Positions 9,465-18,344 are shown, counted from the stretch's first letter. The stretch is 64,000 nucleotides of DNA from Streptomyces rhizoryzae (GCF_023155275.1 NZ_JALMUV010000002.1:1-64000), one strand, 5' to 3'. Made by a program: numbers and translations. Notes: generated by a model not told the origin, from the letters alone.

Positions 9465-10614
9465 CGGGCACCTCCATCTCGACTGCGGTGCCCTTGCCGG
9501 GCTCCGATTCCACGGTGAGCGTGCCGCCGACGCCGCCGGCGCGGTCGTGCATCGAGACCAGGCCCAGATGCCGGCCGGCCCGGCGGACCGCGCCGGTGTC
9601 GAAGCCCCGGCCGTCGTCGGCGACCCGCAGCCGGGCTCCCTGGCCGGCGCGGGTGAGCGTCACCTCGACGCGGGTGGCGCCGGAGTGCCGCAGGGCGTTG
9701 TGCAGCGCCTCCTGGGCGACCCGGAGCATCGCCTCCTCCTGGGCGGAGGGCAGCGCCCGGACGCCCTGGGCGGCGAAGGTGACACGGGCGGAGTGCGCCC
9801 GGTCCAGGACCTGGACCTGGGAGCGCAGGGTGGCGACCAGCCCGTCCTCGTCCAGGGCGGCCGGGCGCAGCTCGATGACGGCGGCGCGCAGCTCGTCGGC
9901 GGCCTCCGCGGCCAGCGCGGTGACCTGGTGCAGGGCGTCCTTGGCGCGGGCCGCGTCGCGGTCGACCAGGGCGGTCGCGGCCTGCGCGGTGAGGCGGAGC
10001 GAGAAGAGCTTCTGGGAGACCGCGTCGTGCAGCTCGTGGGCGAGCCGGGCGCGCTCGCCGGCGATGGTCAGCTCGCGGCTGCGCTCGTAGAGGCGGGCGT
10101 TGGTGAGGGCGATGGCAGCGTGCTGGGCGAGTATCCCGAGCAGCCGCTCGTCGTCCTCGGTGAAGCGGCAGCCGTCCGCGCGGGCGGGGCGGGGCTCCGG
10201 GCAGCGCTTGTTGGCGAGGAAGAGGGCGCCGAGGATCTCGTCGCCGTCGGCGATCGGCAGGCCGAGGAAGTCGGACATGTCCGGGTGGGCGGCGGGCCAG
10301 CCGCCGAATCGGGGGTCCTTGCGGACGTCGGCGAGCCGCTCGGGGGTGGCGCTGTGCAGCATCGCGGCGAGGATGCCGTGCTGGCGGGGCAGTGGGCCGA
10401 TGGCCTTCCACTGCTCGGCGCTGACGCCGTCCACGACGAACTGGGCGAAGCCGCCGTGGTCGTCCGGGACGCCGAGCGCGGCGTACTCGGCGTCCAGCAG
10501 CTCACGGGCCGAGGCGACGATCGTCTTGAGGACGTCGCGCACCTCCAGATGCCTGCTCATGGCCAGGATCGCGGTGCTCACCGCGGGGATGCCGGCCCCC
10601 GGTCCGTTGGTCAT
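9457..10614 (-). CDS. GAF-domain sensor histidine kinase (NarX/HisKA_3 type)
   Basis: 385-residue soluble kinase. An N-terminal GAF domain spans about 17-175 (RDVLKTIVASARELLDAEYAALG). The dimerisation and phospho-acceptor helix follows (ERARLAHELHDAVSQ, His196), then an HATPase domain ending near 382 with the N box EALHNALRHS and G1 box DDGRGFD. No membrane segment is present, so the signal is sensed in the cytoplasm by the GAF domain; the ligand is unknown. It pairs with the overlapping response regulator gene. Confidence 0.94.
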   Translation of the reverse strand: MTNGPGAGIPAVSTAILAMSRHLEVRDVLKTIVASARELLDAEYAALGVPDDHGGFAQFVVDGVSAEQWKAIGPLPRQHGILAAMLHSATPERLADVRKDPRFGGWPAAHPDMSDFLGLPIADGDEILGALFLANKRCPEPRPARADGCRFTEDDERLLGILAQHAAIALTNARLYERSRELTIAGERARLAHELHDAVSQKLFSLRLTAQAATALVDRDAARAKDALHQVTALAAEAADELRAAVIELRPAALDEDGLVATLRSQVQVLDRAHSARVTFAAQGVRALPSAQEEAMLRVAQEALHNALRHSGATRVEVTLTRAGQGARLRVADDGRGFDTGAVRRAGRHLGLVSMHDRAGGVGGTLTVESEPGKGTAVEMEVPGG

Positions 10615-10737
10615 GGCTTCACCGTACCGGCGGGTCGGCCGGGCCGTATCGGTCCGCCGACGCCCCGGGGAGCCCCCTGGACCTACGTCCGGGGACCTAG
10701 ACGGGGCCCGGCGGGCCGCACCTCCTCACCCCCCCCT

Positions 10738-10816
10738 CACCTCCTATATATGGGCAGACCCCCCAGAAGACCTCTTGTCCCCTATATAAAGGTGAAAGTG
10801 ATTAGTGGGACACAAG
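10738..10816. promoter_or_regulatory. AT-rich inverted-repeat element between kinase and nitroreductase genes
   Basis: An unusually AT-rich patch contains two related blocks, CACCTCCTATATATGGG (10738-10754) and CCCCTATATAAAGGTG (10779-10794), which form an imperfect inverted repeat. A second, CTTGTCCC (10774-10781) and GGGACACAAG (10807-10816), surrounds it. It lies between divergent genes and could hold both promoters and a regulator site. Confidence 0.45.
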
Positions 10817-10895
10817 GGGCGTTCTTGGCGATCAGTTTGCGCCGATCCGGCCGCATACGGGGCGGGGGCGCGGGGGCGGACACCAGACTCGGGGC

Positions 10896-11654
10896 ATGTC
10901 GTCCACACCCCAGGCGCACACCGCGCACACCCCGCCCACCGCGCCCACGTCGCCCACCTCGCCCACGAAGCGCTGGACGCCGATCCACGGAGAGCCCTAC
11001 CGGTCGGTGCCGTACCGGCCCGAGCGGATGCCCGCGGCCGAGTCACTGGCCCGCGCCGCCGAGCTGCGGGAGCGGATGGACCGGCGGCGGACGGTGCGGC
11101 AGTTCGCCGCCGACCCGGTCCCCGAGCAGGTGGTCCGGGACGCGATAGCCTGCGCGGCCACCGCGCCGTCCGGGGCGCACCAGCAGCCCTGGACGTTTGT
11201 CCTGGTCAAGGACGCGGAGGTGCGCCGCCGGATCAGGGCGGCGGCGGAGGCCGAGGAGCGGCGCTCGTACGACGGGCGGCTGGGCGAGGAGTGGCTGGCG
11301 GCGCTGCGGCCGCTGGGCACCGACGAGGTCAAACCGCATCTGACCGACGCGCCGCAGCTGATCGTGGTCTTCCAGCAGCGGCACTGGCTGGGCCCGGACG
11401 GGACCAGGCGCAAGCACTACTACGTGGACGAGTCGGTGGGCATCGCGGTCGGCATGCTGCTGTCGGCGCTGCACCTGTCGGGGCTGGCGGCCCTGGTGCA
11501 CACGCCGAGCCCGATGCGGTTCCTCCAGGAGGTGCTGGGGCGGCCGGCGAACGAGAAGGCGTTCGCGGTGATCCCGGTCGGGTACCCCGCCGAGGACTGC
11601 CGGGTGCCCGATCTGGTACGCAAGTCCCTCGACCAGGTGCTGGTCGAGGTCTGA
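10896..11654 (+). CDS. nitroreductase family protein
   Basis: 252-residue flavoprotein of the nitroreductase superfamily. The FMN-binding N-terminal motif RMDRRRTVRQFAADPVPEQVV is near residues 59-80, followed by ATAPSGAHQQPWTFVLV. The long insertion with RKHYYVDESVGIAVGMLLSAL and the C-terminal VIPVGYPAEDC are typical of the branch containing iodotyrosine deiodinase-like and BluB-like enzymes. Substrate cannot be assigned. Residues 5-28 are a Pro/Thr low-complexity lead. The ATG at 10896 lacks a good ribosome binding site, so an internal start is possible. Confidence 0.85.
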   Translation: MSSTPQAHTAHTPPTAPTSPTSPTKRWTPIHGEPYRSVPYRPERMPAAESLARAAELRERMDRRRTVRQFAADPVPEQVVRDAIACAATAPSGAHQQPWTFVLVKDAEVRRRIRAAAEAEERRSYDGRLGEEWLAALRPLGTDEVKPHLTDAPQLIVVFQQRHWLGPDGTRRKHYYVDESVGIAVGMLLSALHLSGLAALVHTPSPMRFLQEVLGRPANEKAFAVIPVGYPAEDCRVPDLVRKSLDQVLVEV

Positions 11655-11992
11655 GCGCACGGCCCGCCCACAGGCCCCGCACAGAATGTGCGACTGCAAT
11701 TACTAAGGGCGAGATAAACCTCCGGCCGATGTGACCCCGCGCATAGGGCGCAGCTCACTTACGATCCTGGATAGTGGACCTACAGGCCCCTCCTGAACTG
11801 GGGCTTTTCCGGGAGGGGCGGCTTCGGCGCCGCCCAGGTCCCACTAACCGGGGTCGTACGTCACATCATTGCCCGGCGAATTTTCGGCCGCTAAGAATGG
11901 GGCCCATCGCTCGGCGCCGTGATCTGGGATCGGCGTTCAGCCACCACTCGACGGCCCGTGCGATGCCCCCCATCGGAAGAGGTCGCCCCGCC
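11655..11992 (+). other. 338-base leader/promoter region of the SLT gene
   Basis: No gene is seen. The middle part (11774-11844) folds into a switch-like structure, listed separately. Between the structure and the start codon lie 148 bases without clear motifs; GGAAGAGG at 11975-11982 is the likely ribosome binding site. Confidence 0.4.
11774..11844 (+). ncRNA. candidate structured leader with mutually exclusive hairpins
   Basis: GCCCCTCC at 11786-11793 can pair with GGAGGGGC at 11812-11819, or its GCCCC can pair with GGGGC at 11800-11804, immediately followed by TTTT (11805-11808), which looks like an intrinsic terminator. A GGCGGC/GCCGCC hairpin (11817-11834) competes with the first pairing. 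The whole is enclosed by GTGGACC (11774-11780) and GGTCCCAC (11837-11844). It sits 150 bases before a cell-wall lytic gene, a gene type often riboswitch-controlled in Streptomyces. It does not match the ydaO consensus as I know it. Confidence 0.45.
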
Positions 11993-12724
11993 ATGCCCAA
12001 GCACGCCATCCCCGCTCTGAACCTGACCCGGATGCACAAGCTGACCGCCGCCGGTGTCGCCGCCGCCGGTGCCGCCGCGCTGGTCCTCACCGTCGTCCCC
12101 GGTGCCGACGCCAGCCAGGGCAAGGTCGCGGCGGCCCCCGCCAACCTGAACGTCCAGCCGGTCGCCTTCAGCGCCGTCGACACCGCCGCCCGGGCCCAGC
12201 AGGCGACCCTCGCGCAGCAGGCCGACACCTCCGCCGCGCAGGGCAAGGCCGCGGCCGAGGCCGCCAAGAAGCAGGCCGAGCAGGCCGCCGCCCAGGCCAA
12301 GGCGAAGGCCAAGGCAGAGCAGGAGCGCCGGGTGAAGCAGGCCGCGAGCCGCGCCGCGGTCCGCGAGGCCGTCCCGGCCGCCGCCAAGGCGGTCAAGGTC
12401 TACCCGAACAACCTCGACGGCTGGATCCGCCAGTCGCTGGCCATCATGGCCCAGCACAACATCCCGGGCAGCTACAACGGCATCTACCGCAACCTGATGC
12501 GCGAGTCGTCCGGCAACCCCAACGCGATCAACCTCTGGGACTCCAACGCCCAGGCCGGCATCCCCTCCAAGGGCCTGCTCCAGGTGATCGACCCGACGTT
12601 CCGCCAGTACCACGTCCCCGGTACCTCCTGGAACATCTACGACCCGGTCGCCAACATCACCGCGGCCTGCAACTACGCGGCCGCCCGCTACGGCTCGATG
12701 GACAACGTCAACTCCGCCTACTGA
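11993..12724 (+). CDS. secreted transglycosylase SLT-domain protein
   Basis: 243-residue exported cell-wall lytic enzyme. A signal peptide covers about residues 1-43, with the hydrophobic core AAGVAAAGAAALVLTVV. An Ala/Lys/Gln-rich helical stretch (about 60-125) follows. The C-terminal SLT domain is compact: LDGWIRQSLAIMAQHNIP, YNGIYRNLMRESSGNPNAINLWD (catalytic Glu in RES) and SKGLLQVIDPTF. Such proteins cleave peptidoglycan glycan strands and act in germination and growth. The ATG at 11993 has GGAAGAGG ten bases upstream. A switch-like leader precedes it and a strong terminator follows. Confidence 0.93.
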   Translation: MPKHAIPALNLTRMHKLTAAGVAAAGAAALVLTVVPGADASQGKVAAAPANLNVQPVAFSAVDTAARAQQATLAQQADTSAAQGKAAAEAAKKQAEQAAAQAKAKAKAEQERRVKQAASRAAVREAVPAAAKAVKVYPNNLDGWIRQSLAIMAQHNIPGSYNGIYRNLMRESSGNPNAINLWDSNAQAGIPSKGLLQVIDPTFRQYHVPGTSWNIYDPVANITAACNYAAARYGSMDNVNSAY

Positions 12725-12759
12725 GCCGGGCGTTCCCTGCCGCCGCGCAGCGCACACCG

Positions 12760-12798
12760 CCGAGGGGCGGCACCCGTGGACCGGGTGCCGCCCCTCGG
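12760..12798. terminator. bidirectional terminator between convergent genes
   Basis: A 17-base perfect inverted repeat (CCGAGGGGCGGCACCCG and its complement) with a five-base loop. It separates the SLT gene from the convergent FHA-ABC gene. Confidence 0.85.
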
Positions 12799-12824
12799 GC
12801 GTGCCTGGCGGGTGGCCGCGGGCG

Positions 12825-15392
12825 CTACTTGCGCATGACCTCCGGCTCGTGGCGGCGCAGCAGCCGCGCGACGACGAAGGCGAGCCCGACGCCCAGGGCC
12901 ACCAGGATGATCACGTCCATCACGTAGACGCCGGTCTGGTGCTTCCACAGCGGGTCGGGGTGGCCGGGCTCCCAGGGCAGCAGGGTGTTCATGTCCTCGG
13001 TGGCGCCGAGGGCGGCGACGGCCCAGCGGGACGGCATCAGCCAGGAGACCTGGGAGACGCCGACGGTGTCGAAGAGCTGGAAGAGGACGCCGGTGAAGAC
13101 GACCTGGACGATGGCGAACATGACCAGCAGCGGCATGGTCTTCTCGGCGGTCTTGACCAGCGACGAGATGATCAGGCCGACCATCATCGAGGTGAAGCCG
13201 AGGGCGATGATCGCGACGGTCATCTCGACGGCCGGGGCCTTGGCGATGATCAGGCCCTGGGCCGGCATGGGCCGGGTGGAGAAGCCGATGGCCGCGATGA
13301 TCACGCCCTGGAGGGCGGTGGCCACGCCCAGCACGATGATCTTGGACATCAGGTAGGCCGACCGCGACAGGCCGGTGGCCCGTTCGCGCTCGTAGATGAC
13401 CCGCTCCTTGATCAGCTCGCGGACCGAGTTGGCCGCGCCGGAGAAGCACATGCCGACCGCGAGGATCAGCGAGATGGTGCTCGCGTCGCGGTTGGTCTGG
13501 TGCTTCTGGAGCGGGCCGTAGCCCAGGCCGTAGTCGCTGGGGATCAGCAGGGAGACCACGCCGAGGACGGCCGGCAGGATCAGCATCAGGGCCAGGAAGC
13601 CGCGGTCGGAGGCGAGCACCGAGACGTAGCGGCGCATCAGGGTCCACAGCTGCGAGCCCCAGCTCTGGGACTTCTGTATCCGGGCCGGCGGGGCCTGGAC
13701 GCTGACCGACTGCGGCGGCGCGGCGTCCAGGTCGGCGGCGTACATCTGGTAGTGCGGGGAGCCGCGCCAGCGGCCGGCCCAGTCGTAGTCGCGGTAGTTC
13801 TCGAACGCCGAGAAGACGTCGGCCCAGGACTCGTACTGGAAGAAGTTCAGCGCCTCGGCCGGCGGGCCGAAGTAGGCCACCGAACCGCCCGGTGCCATCA
13901 CCAGCAGCCGGTCGCACAGGGCGAGTTCGGCCACCGAGTGGGTGACGACCAGGACCGTGCGGCCGTCGTCGGCCAGACCGCGCAGCAGCTGCATCACGTC
14001 GCGGTCCATGCCCGGGTCGAGGCCGGAGGTGGGCTCGTCCAGGAAGATCAGCGACGGCTTGGTGAGCAGTTCCAGGGCGACCGAGACGCGCTTGCGCTGG
14101 CCGCCGGAGAGCGAGGTGACCTTCTTGTCCTTGTGGACGTCGAGCTTGAGCTCGCGCAGCACCTCGCCGATCCGGGCCTCGCGCTCGGATTCCGCGGTGT
14201 CGCCGGGGAAGCGCAGCTTGGCGGCGTAGCGCAGGGCCTTCTGGACGGACAGCTCCTTGTGGAGGATGTCGTCCTGCGGGACCAGGCCGATGCGCTGGCG
14301 CAGTTCGGCGAAGTGCTTGTAGAGGTTCCGGTGGTCGTAGAGGACCTCGCCCTGGTTGGCGGGGCGGTAGCCGGTCAGCGCCTTGAGCAGCGTGGACTTG
14401 CCGGAGCCGGACGGGCCGATGACGGCGATCAGCGACTTCTCGGGGACGCCGAAGGAGACGTCCTTGAGGATCTGCTTGCCGCCGTCGACGGTGACGGTGA
14501 GGTGGCGGGCCGAGAAGGAGACCTCACCGGTGTCGACGAACTCCTCCAGCCGGTCGCCGACCAGCCGGAAGGTGGAGTGGCCGACGCCGACGGTGTCGTT
14601 CGGGCCGACCGGGGCGCTGCCGGACTTGGGGATCGGCTGGCCGTTGACGTAGGTGCCGTTGTGGCTGCCCAGGTCGCGGATCTCGAACCGGCCGTCGGGG
14701 GTGGCGCGGAACTCCGCGTGGTGCCGGGAGACCTGGAGGTCGGAGACGACCAGTTCGTTGTCGAGCGCACGGCCGATCCGCATCACCCGGCCGCTGTCCA
14801 GGCGGTGGAAGGTGGTCGGGCTGCGGTCGGCGCCGGCCTGGGGGGCCGGGCCGGCCTGGGGCTGCCCGGACTGCTGCGGCGGGACGGCCTGCCGGGGCGC
14901 GCCCTGCTGGGGCTGCCGGGCCTGCGGAGGCTGCTGGGCCTGCTGGGGCGGGAGGTAGGGCTGCCCGCCCTGGGGCGGGGCCTGCCAGCCCTGCTGGGCG
15001 GGCGGCTGCGCCTGTGCGGGCGGGGCCTGCCAGCCCTGGTGCGGGGCGGCCGCGGCGGGCGGCGCGCTGAAGGCGTCGGCGGGCGCCGCGGCGGCGGACA
15101 GGGTCAGCCGGGGGCCGTCGGTGGCGTTGCCCAGGTGGACGGCGGTGCCGGGGCCGACCTCCAGCTGCTGGATCCGCCGGCCCTGGACGTAGGTGCCGTT
15201 GGTGCTCCCGTGGTCCTCGATGAGCCAGCTGCGGCCGGACCACCGGAGGGTGGCGTGCCGCCAGGAGACCCTGGCGTCGTCGAGCACCATGTCGCCCTGC
15301 GGATCGCGGCCCACGCTGTAGGACCTGGCCGGGTCGAGCGGCCAGGTCCTTCCGTTCAGTTCCAGTACGAGTTCAGGCACTCCATGCCCCAT
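12825..15392 (-). CDS. FHA-FHA-ABC ATPase-ABC2 permease fusion protein
   Basis: 855-residue membrane protein joining four modules: FHA domain 1 (about 25-97; SVGRDPQGD, VSWRHATLRW, GSTNGTYVQG), a Gln/Pro/Ala-rich linker (105-200), FHA domain 2 (about 205-285; RIGRALDNE, VSRHHAEFR, SHNGTYVNG) and an ABC ATPase (GPSGSGKSTLL, SLSGGQRKRVSVAL, LIFLDEPTSGLD). A C-terminal ABC2-type permease follows with about six hydrophobic segments. FHA domains bind phosphothreonine, so activity may be controlled by a Ser/Thr kinase (inference). The ABCG-like order, ATPase before permease, suggests export. The start is the ATG before GHGVPELVLELNG. Confidence 0.93.
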   Translation of the reverse strand: MGHGVPELVLELNGRTWPLDPARSYSVGRDPQGDMVLDDARVSWRHATLRWSGRSWLIEDHGSTNGTYVQGRRIQQLEVGPGTAVHLGNATDGPRLTLSAAAAPADAFSAPPAAAAPHQGWQAPPAQAQPPAQQGWQAPPQGGQPYLPPQQAQQPPQARQPQQGAPRQAVPPQQSGQPQAGPAPQAGADRSPTTFHRLDSGRVMRIGRALDNELVVSDLQVSRHHAEFRATPDGRFEIRDLGSHNGTYVNGQPIPKSGSAPVGPNDTVGVGHSTFRLVGDRLEEFVDTGEVSFSARHLTVTVDGGKQILKDVSFGVPEKSLIAVIGPSGSGKSTLLKALTGYRPANQGEVLYDHRNLYKHFAELRQRIGLVPQDDILHKELSVQKALRYAAKLRFPGDTAESEREARIGEVLRELKLDVHKDKKVTSLSGGQRKRVSVALELLTKPSLIFLDEPTSGLDPGMDRDVMQLLRGLADDGRTVLVVTHSVAELALCDRLLVMAPGGSVAYFGPPAEALNFFQYESWADVFSAFENYRDYDWAGRWRGSPHYQMYAADLDAAPPQSVSVQAPPARIQKSQSWGSQLWTLMRRYVSVLASDRGFLALMLILPAVLGVVSLLIPSDYGLGYGPLQKHQTNRDASTISLILAVGMCFSGAANSVRELIKERVIYERERATGLSRSAYLMSKIIVLGVATALQGVIIAAIGFSTRPMPAQGLIIAKAPAVEMTVAIIALGFTSMMVGLIISSLVKTAEKTMPLLVMFAIVQVVFTGVLFQLFDTVGVSQVSWLMPSRWAVAALGATEDMNTLLPWEPGHPDPLWKHQTGVYVMDVIILVALGVGLAFVVARLLRRHEPEVMRK

Positions 15393-15855
15393 TACATAGT
15401 CCCCCGAGTGACGCCCTGTACGGGAAGTCCAGGGATGGTGAACATCGTGGGGAACTATTTCAGGCTCGGCCCGCCGACCGGAAACCGGGACAGCGGCGGG
15501 ATGCGGGGCGCTTCCGGCGGCATCCGGCGAACCCTCCCGGTGAGCCGGAAGCGCCGTTTCTGCCGGGAATGCCGGGAACATCGGGAAGCGGGGCATTCCG
15601 CGCGGCGGGGCGGCGGTGCGCGGCGCCGCCGGGAAGCGAACCGCCATACCAAAACGGGAGTTGGAGCGCCAGCCCGGTCACCCGGGCCGGTGCAATCGGA
15701 CGGGCGCGGACACGAGTCCATAACGATCACCGCCGGGCCCCGGAAGGCCGCGGGACCGGGCCCTTCCGGTGGTGGCGCCGCCGCACTCCGCCACGGGGTC
15801 CGAACCCCGGACACCCGTACGGGTACGGCCGCCCGCCGGTTACCGTAAAGGCACC
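15393..15855. other. intergenic region between divergent FHA-ABC and serB genes
   Basis: 463 bases holding the promoters of both genes. No open frame has family character or a good start. I see no long repeat or hairpin that stands out from GC-rich background. Confidence 0.4.
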
Positions 15856-17100
15856 ATGAGCGCATCGCAGACCCCGCCGGCCACCGCCGTACCAGGCGAC
15901 GACGCACCGACCCTGCTGGTCAAGATCTTCGGGAAGGACCGGCCCGGTATCACCGCCGGTCTCTTCGACACCCTCGCCGCCTACGCCGTCGATGTCGTGG
16001 ACATCGAGCAGGTGGTGACCCGGGGCCGCATCACGCTGTGCGCACTGGTCACCACGCCCGCGGGCCGGGGCGCCGACGGGGCCTCCGAGGGCGACCTGCG
16101 GGCCACCGTGCACAGCTGGGCCGAGTCCCTGAACCTCCAGGCGGAGATCATCTCCGGCCGCGGCGACAACCGCCCGCGCGGTGTCGGCCGGTCCCACGTC
16201 ACCGTGCTGGGGCACCCGCTCACCGCGGAGTCGACCGCCGCCATCGCCGCCGCCATAACGGCCACCGGGGGCAACATCGACCGCATCTTCCGGCTCGCCA
16301 AGTACCCGGTCACGGCCGTGGAGTTCGCGGTCTCGGGCGCGGCGACCGATGCCCTGCGCAGCGTGCTGGCCCCGGAGGCCGCGCGGCTCGGCGTGGACGT
16401 CGCGGTGGTCGCGGCGGGGTTGCAGCGCCGGGCCCAGCGCCTGGTGGTCATGGACGTCGACTCCACGCTCATCCAGGACGAGGTCATCGAGCTGTTCGCG
16501 GCGCACGCCGGGTGCGAGGCCGAGGTGGCCGCGGTGACCGCCGCGGCGATGCGCGGTGAGCTGGACTTCGAGCAGTCGCTGCACGCCCGGGTCGAGCTGC
16601 TGCGCGGGCTGGACGCGTCCGTGGTGGACCTCGTCCGCAAGGAGGTGCGGCTCACGCCGGGGGCCCGGACGCTGGTGCGGACGCTGAAGCGGCTGGGCTA
16701 CCAAGTCGGGGTGGTCTCCGGCGGGTTCACGCAGGTCACCGACGCGCTCCAGGAGGAGCTGGGGCTGGACTTCGCCTCCGCCAACACCCTGGAGATCGTC
16801 GACGGCAAGCTGACCGGGCGGGTCACCGGCGAGATCGTGGACCGGGCCGGGAAGGCGCGGCTGCTGCGGCGGTTCGCCCACGAGGCCGGGGTACCGCTGG
16901 CGCAGACCGTCGCGATCGGCGACGGCGCCAATGACCTGGACATGCTCAACACGGCGGGCCTCGGGGTCGCCTTCAACGCCAAGCCGGTGGTGCGGCAGGC
17001 CGCGCACACCGCGGTCAACGTGCCGTTCCTGGACACCGTGCTCTATCTGCTGGGCGTCACCCGCGAAGAGGTCGAGGCGGCGGAGACGCACGTGGAGTGA
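15856..17100 (+). CDS. serB: phosphoserine phosphatase SerB
   Basis: 414-residue enzyme that dephosphorylates O-phosphoserine, the last step of serine synthesis. Two ACT-type regulatory domains (about 20-100 and 105-185; LLVKIFGKDRPGITAGLF) precede a HAD hydrolase core. The core shows motif I VVMDVDSTLIQDE (nucleophile Asp), motif II VVSGGF, and motif IV AIGDGANDLDML. This long, ACT-bearing form is typical of actinobacteria and is often serine-inhibited. The ATG at 15856 opens a short disordered lead. It is a single-gene unit ending in a strong terminator. Confidence 0.96.
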   Translation: MSASQTPPATAVPGDDAPTLLVKIFGKDRPGITAGLFDTLAAYAVDVVDIEQVVTRGRITLCALVTTPAGRGADGASEGDLRATVHSWAESLNLQAEIISGRGDNRPRGVGRSHVTVLGHPLTAESTAAIAAAITATGGNIDRIFRLAKYPVTAVEFAVSGAATDALRSVLAPEAARLGVDVAVVAAGLQRRAQRLVVMDVDSTLIQDEVIELFAAHAGCEAEVAAVTAAAMRGELDFEQSLHARVELLRGLDASVVDLVRKEVRLTPGARTLVRTLKRLGYQVGVVSGGFTQVTDALQEELGLDFASANTLEIVDGKLTGRVTGEIVDRAGKARLLRRFAHEAGVPLAQTVAIGDGANDLDMLNTAGLGVAFNAKPVVRQAAHTAVNVPFLDTVLYLLGVTREEVEAAETHVE

Positions 17101-17139
17101 GGCGCCGCGGGCGCGCGGGCCGCACCGCGCGCCGGGCAG

Positions 17140-17182
17140 GCCGAAGGCCCCGGCACGCGGGACGTGCGCCGGGGCCTTCGGC
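17140..17182. terminator. bidirectional terminator after serB
   Basis: A 15-base perfect inverted repeat (GCCGAAGGCCCCGGC and complement) with a 13-base loop, between the convergent serB and histidine phosphatase genes. Confidence 0.85.
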
Positions 17183-17236
17183 TGTGGCGTCCGGTGGTGC
17201 GGCGGGCGCCCTTCCGGGGCCCGGCCGCGGGCGGTG

Positions 17237-17755
17237 TCAGGCGTGCGGCGTCCAGAAGGCGACGAGCCGGCCGACACCGTGCTCGACGGACTTCCAGGAG
17301 CCGTTGAAGGCCAGCACGGCCATCGCCGACGTCGGGAAGCCGCTGCGGTTCATCCGCGCCAGCAGGTCGCCCTCGGCCTCACCGGCGAGGGCGTCGGCCA
17401 GCGCGTGCATCCCCGGGTTGTGCCCGACCACCAGCAGGTCGGTCACGTCGTCGGAGACCTCGTTCAGCAGGGCGAGCAGCTCACCGAGGGAGGCTTCGTA
17501 GAGCCGCTCGTCGTAGACGGTCCTGGGGCGCTGCGGAAGCTCGGAGACGACCAGCTTCCAGGTCTCGCGGGTGCGCACGGCCGTCGAGCAGAGGGTCAGG
17601 TCGGGGCAGGCCCCGGCACCGGCCAGCCATCGGCCGGCGACCGGCGCGTCCTTGCGGCCGCGGTCGGCGAGCGGGCGCTCGTGGTCGCTGTCGTCCGACC
17701 ATTCGGCCTTGGCGTGTCGGAGCAGGACAATCCGGCGGGGTGTATCGACGCTCAT
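17237..17755 (-). CDS. SixA-type histidine phosphatase
   Basis: 172-residue member of the histidine phosphatase superfamily. The catalytic RHG-type motif is LLRHAKAEW (His14 receives the phosphate), with the second His in VVGHNPGMH. Short SixA-like proteins dephosphorylate phosphohistidine proteins or small phosphate esters; the substrate is unknown. The protein starts MSVDTPRRIVLLRH directly at the first strand, which supports the ATG at 17755. Confidence 0.9.
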   Translation of the reverse strand: MSVDTPRRIVLLRHAKAEWSDDSDHERPLADRGRKDAPVAGRWLAGAGACPDLTLCSTAVRTRETWKLVVSELPQRPRTVYDERLYEASLGELLALLNEVSDDVTDLLVVGHNPGMHALADALAGEAEGDLLARMNRSGFPTSAMAVLAFNGSWKSVEHGVGRLVAFWTPHA

Positions 17756-17867
17756 GCGTCCCAGCTTCGCATGAAAGCCGTGGCCCGGCGCGGGGTGTTG
17801 GCACGTCCCCTCCGCCGGGTGACGCGTCCCGGGACACCGCCGCGGGACGCCGCCGGCGCGGGCCCGC

Positions 17868-18086
17868 TCACCGGCCCAGGCGTATCAGGTGGGCCAGGAG
17901 GTCCAGCAGCGGGGCGAGGCTTTCCGGGGCCCGCGCCGCAGCGGCCGCGCTCGCCTGGCCGGGATGCGCCACCAGCACCAGCAGGGCCGTGAAGGAGACC
18001 ACCGGCAGCGCCAGCGCCCACCACGGCGGCGCCGTGCGCCTGCGGGGGACCGGCACGGCGGACGGGCGGCGGAACGCGGTGGACAC
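17868..18086 (-). CDS. small single-pass membrane protein, unknown
   Basis: 72 residues. A basic N-terminus (FRRPSAVPVPRRRT) precedes one clear hydrophobic helix (WWALALPVVSFTALLVLVA, about residues 22-40), then an Ala-rich amphipathic tail. The GTG start has AGGAG seven bases upstream, which is the main support that it is expressed. No family is recognised. Confidence 0.55.
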   Translation of the reverse strand: MSTAFRRPSAVPVPRRRTAPPWWALALPVVSFTALLVLVAHPGQASAAAAARAPESLAPLLDLLAHLIRLGR

Positions 18087-18344
18087 GGCGGGCTCCTGGA
18101 CGGGTCGCGGGGCGGCGCACCACCGGCCGGCGGCGCACCCACCGCCCTCCCGAGCGGTCTACCGGCAACGCTACGGACTCCCGCCGACCGGTCCCATCGG
18201 GGAAACCCCCCAGAGATCCCTGAGCCGGGCCCCCTAGGGGATCGGGGGACGGCCCCGCCGGCCGGGCCCCGCCGGGCCCGGCAGCCCCGGCAGCCCCGCC
18301 CGTCACCGCGTACGGCCGGTGTCAGGGGGCGGGCCGCCGCGGCG

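Noticed and set aside
9148..11148. 666-codon plus-strand frame across the kinase gene
   Set aside because: Opposite-strand shadow of the histidine kinase and response regulator genes, both with complete domain motifs on the minus strand.
11655..11992. ydaO-type c-di-AMP riboswitch in front of the SLT gene
   Set aside because: The conserved GGGGAACC, GGGTGAATC and CCGACAGCTAACC blocks are not present; only a weakly similar CACTAACCGGGGTCG occurs.
12190..12390. Repeat-like sequence that might suggest a repeat array
   Set aside because: It is the Ala/Lys/Gln-rich helical part of the SLT protein; the repetition is codon-level (GCC, AAG, CAG) within one frame.
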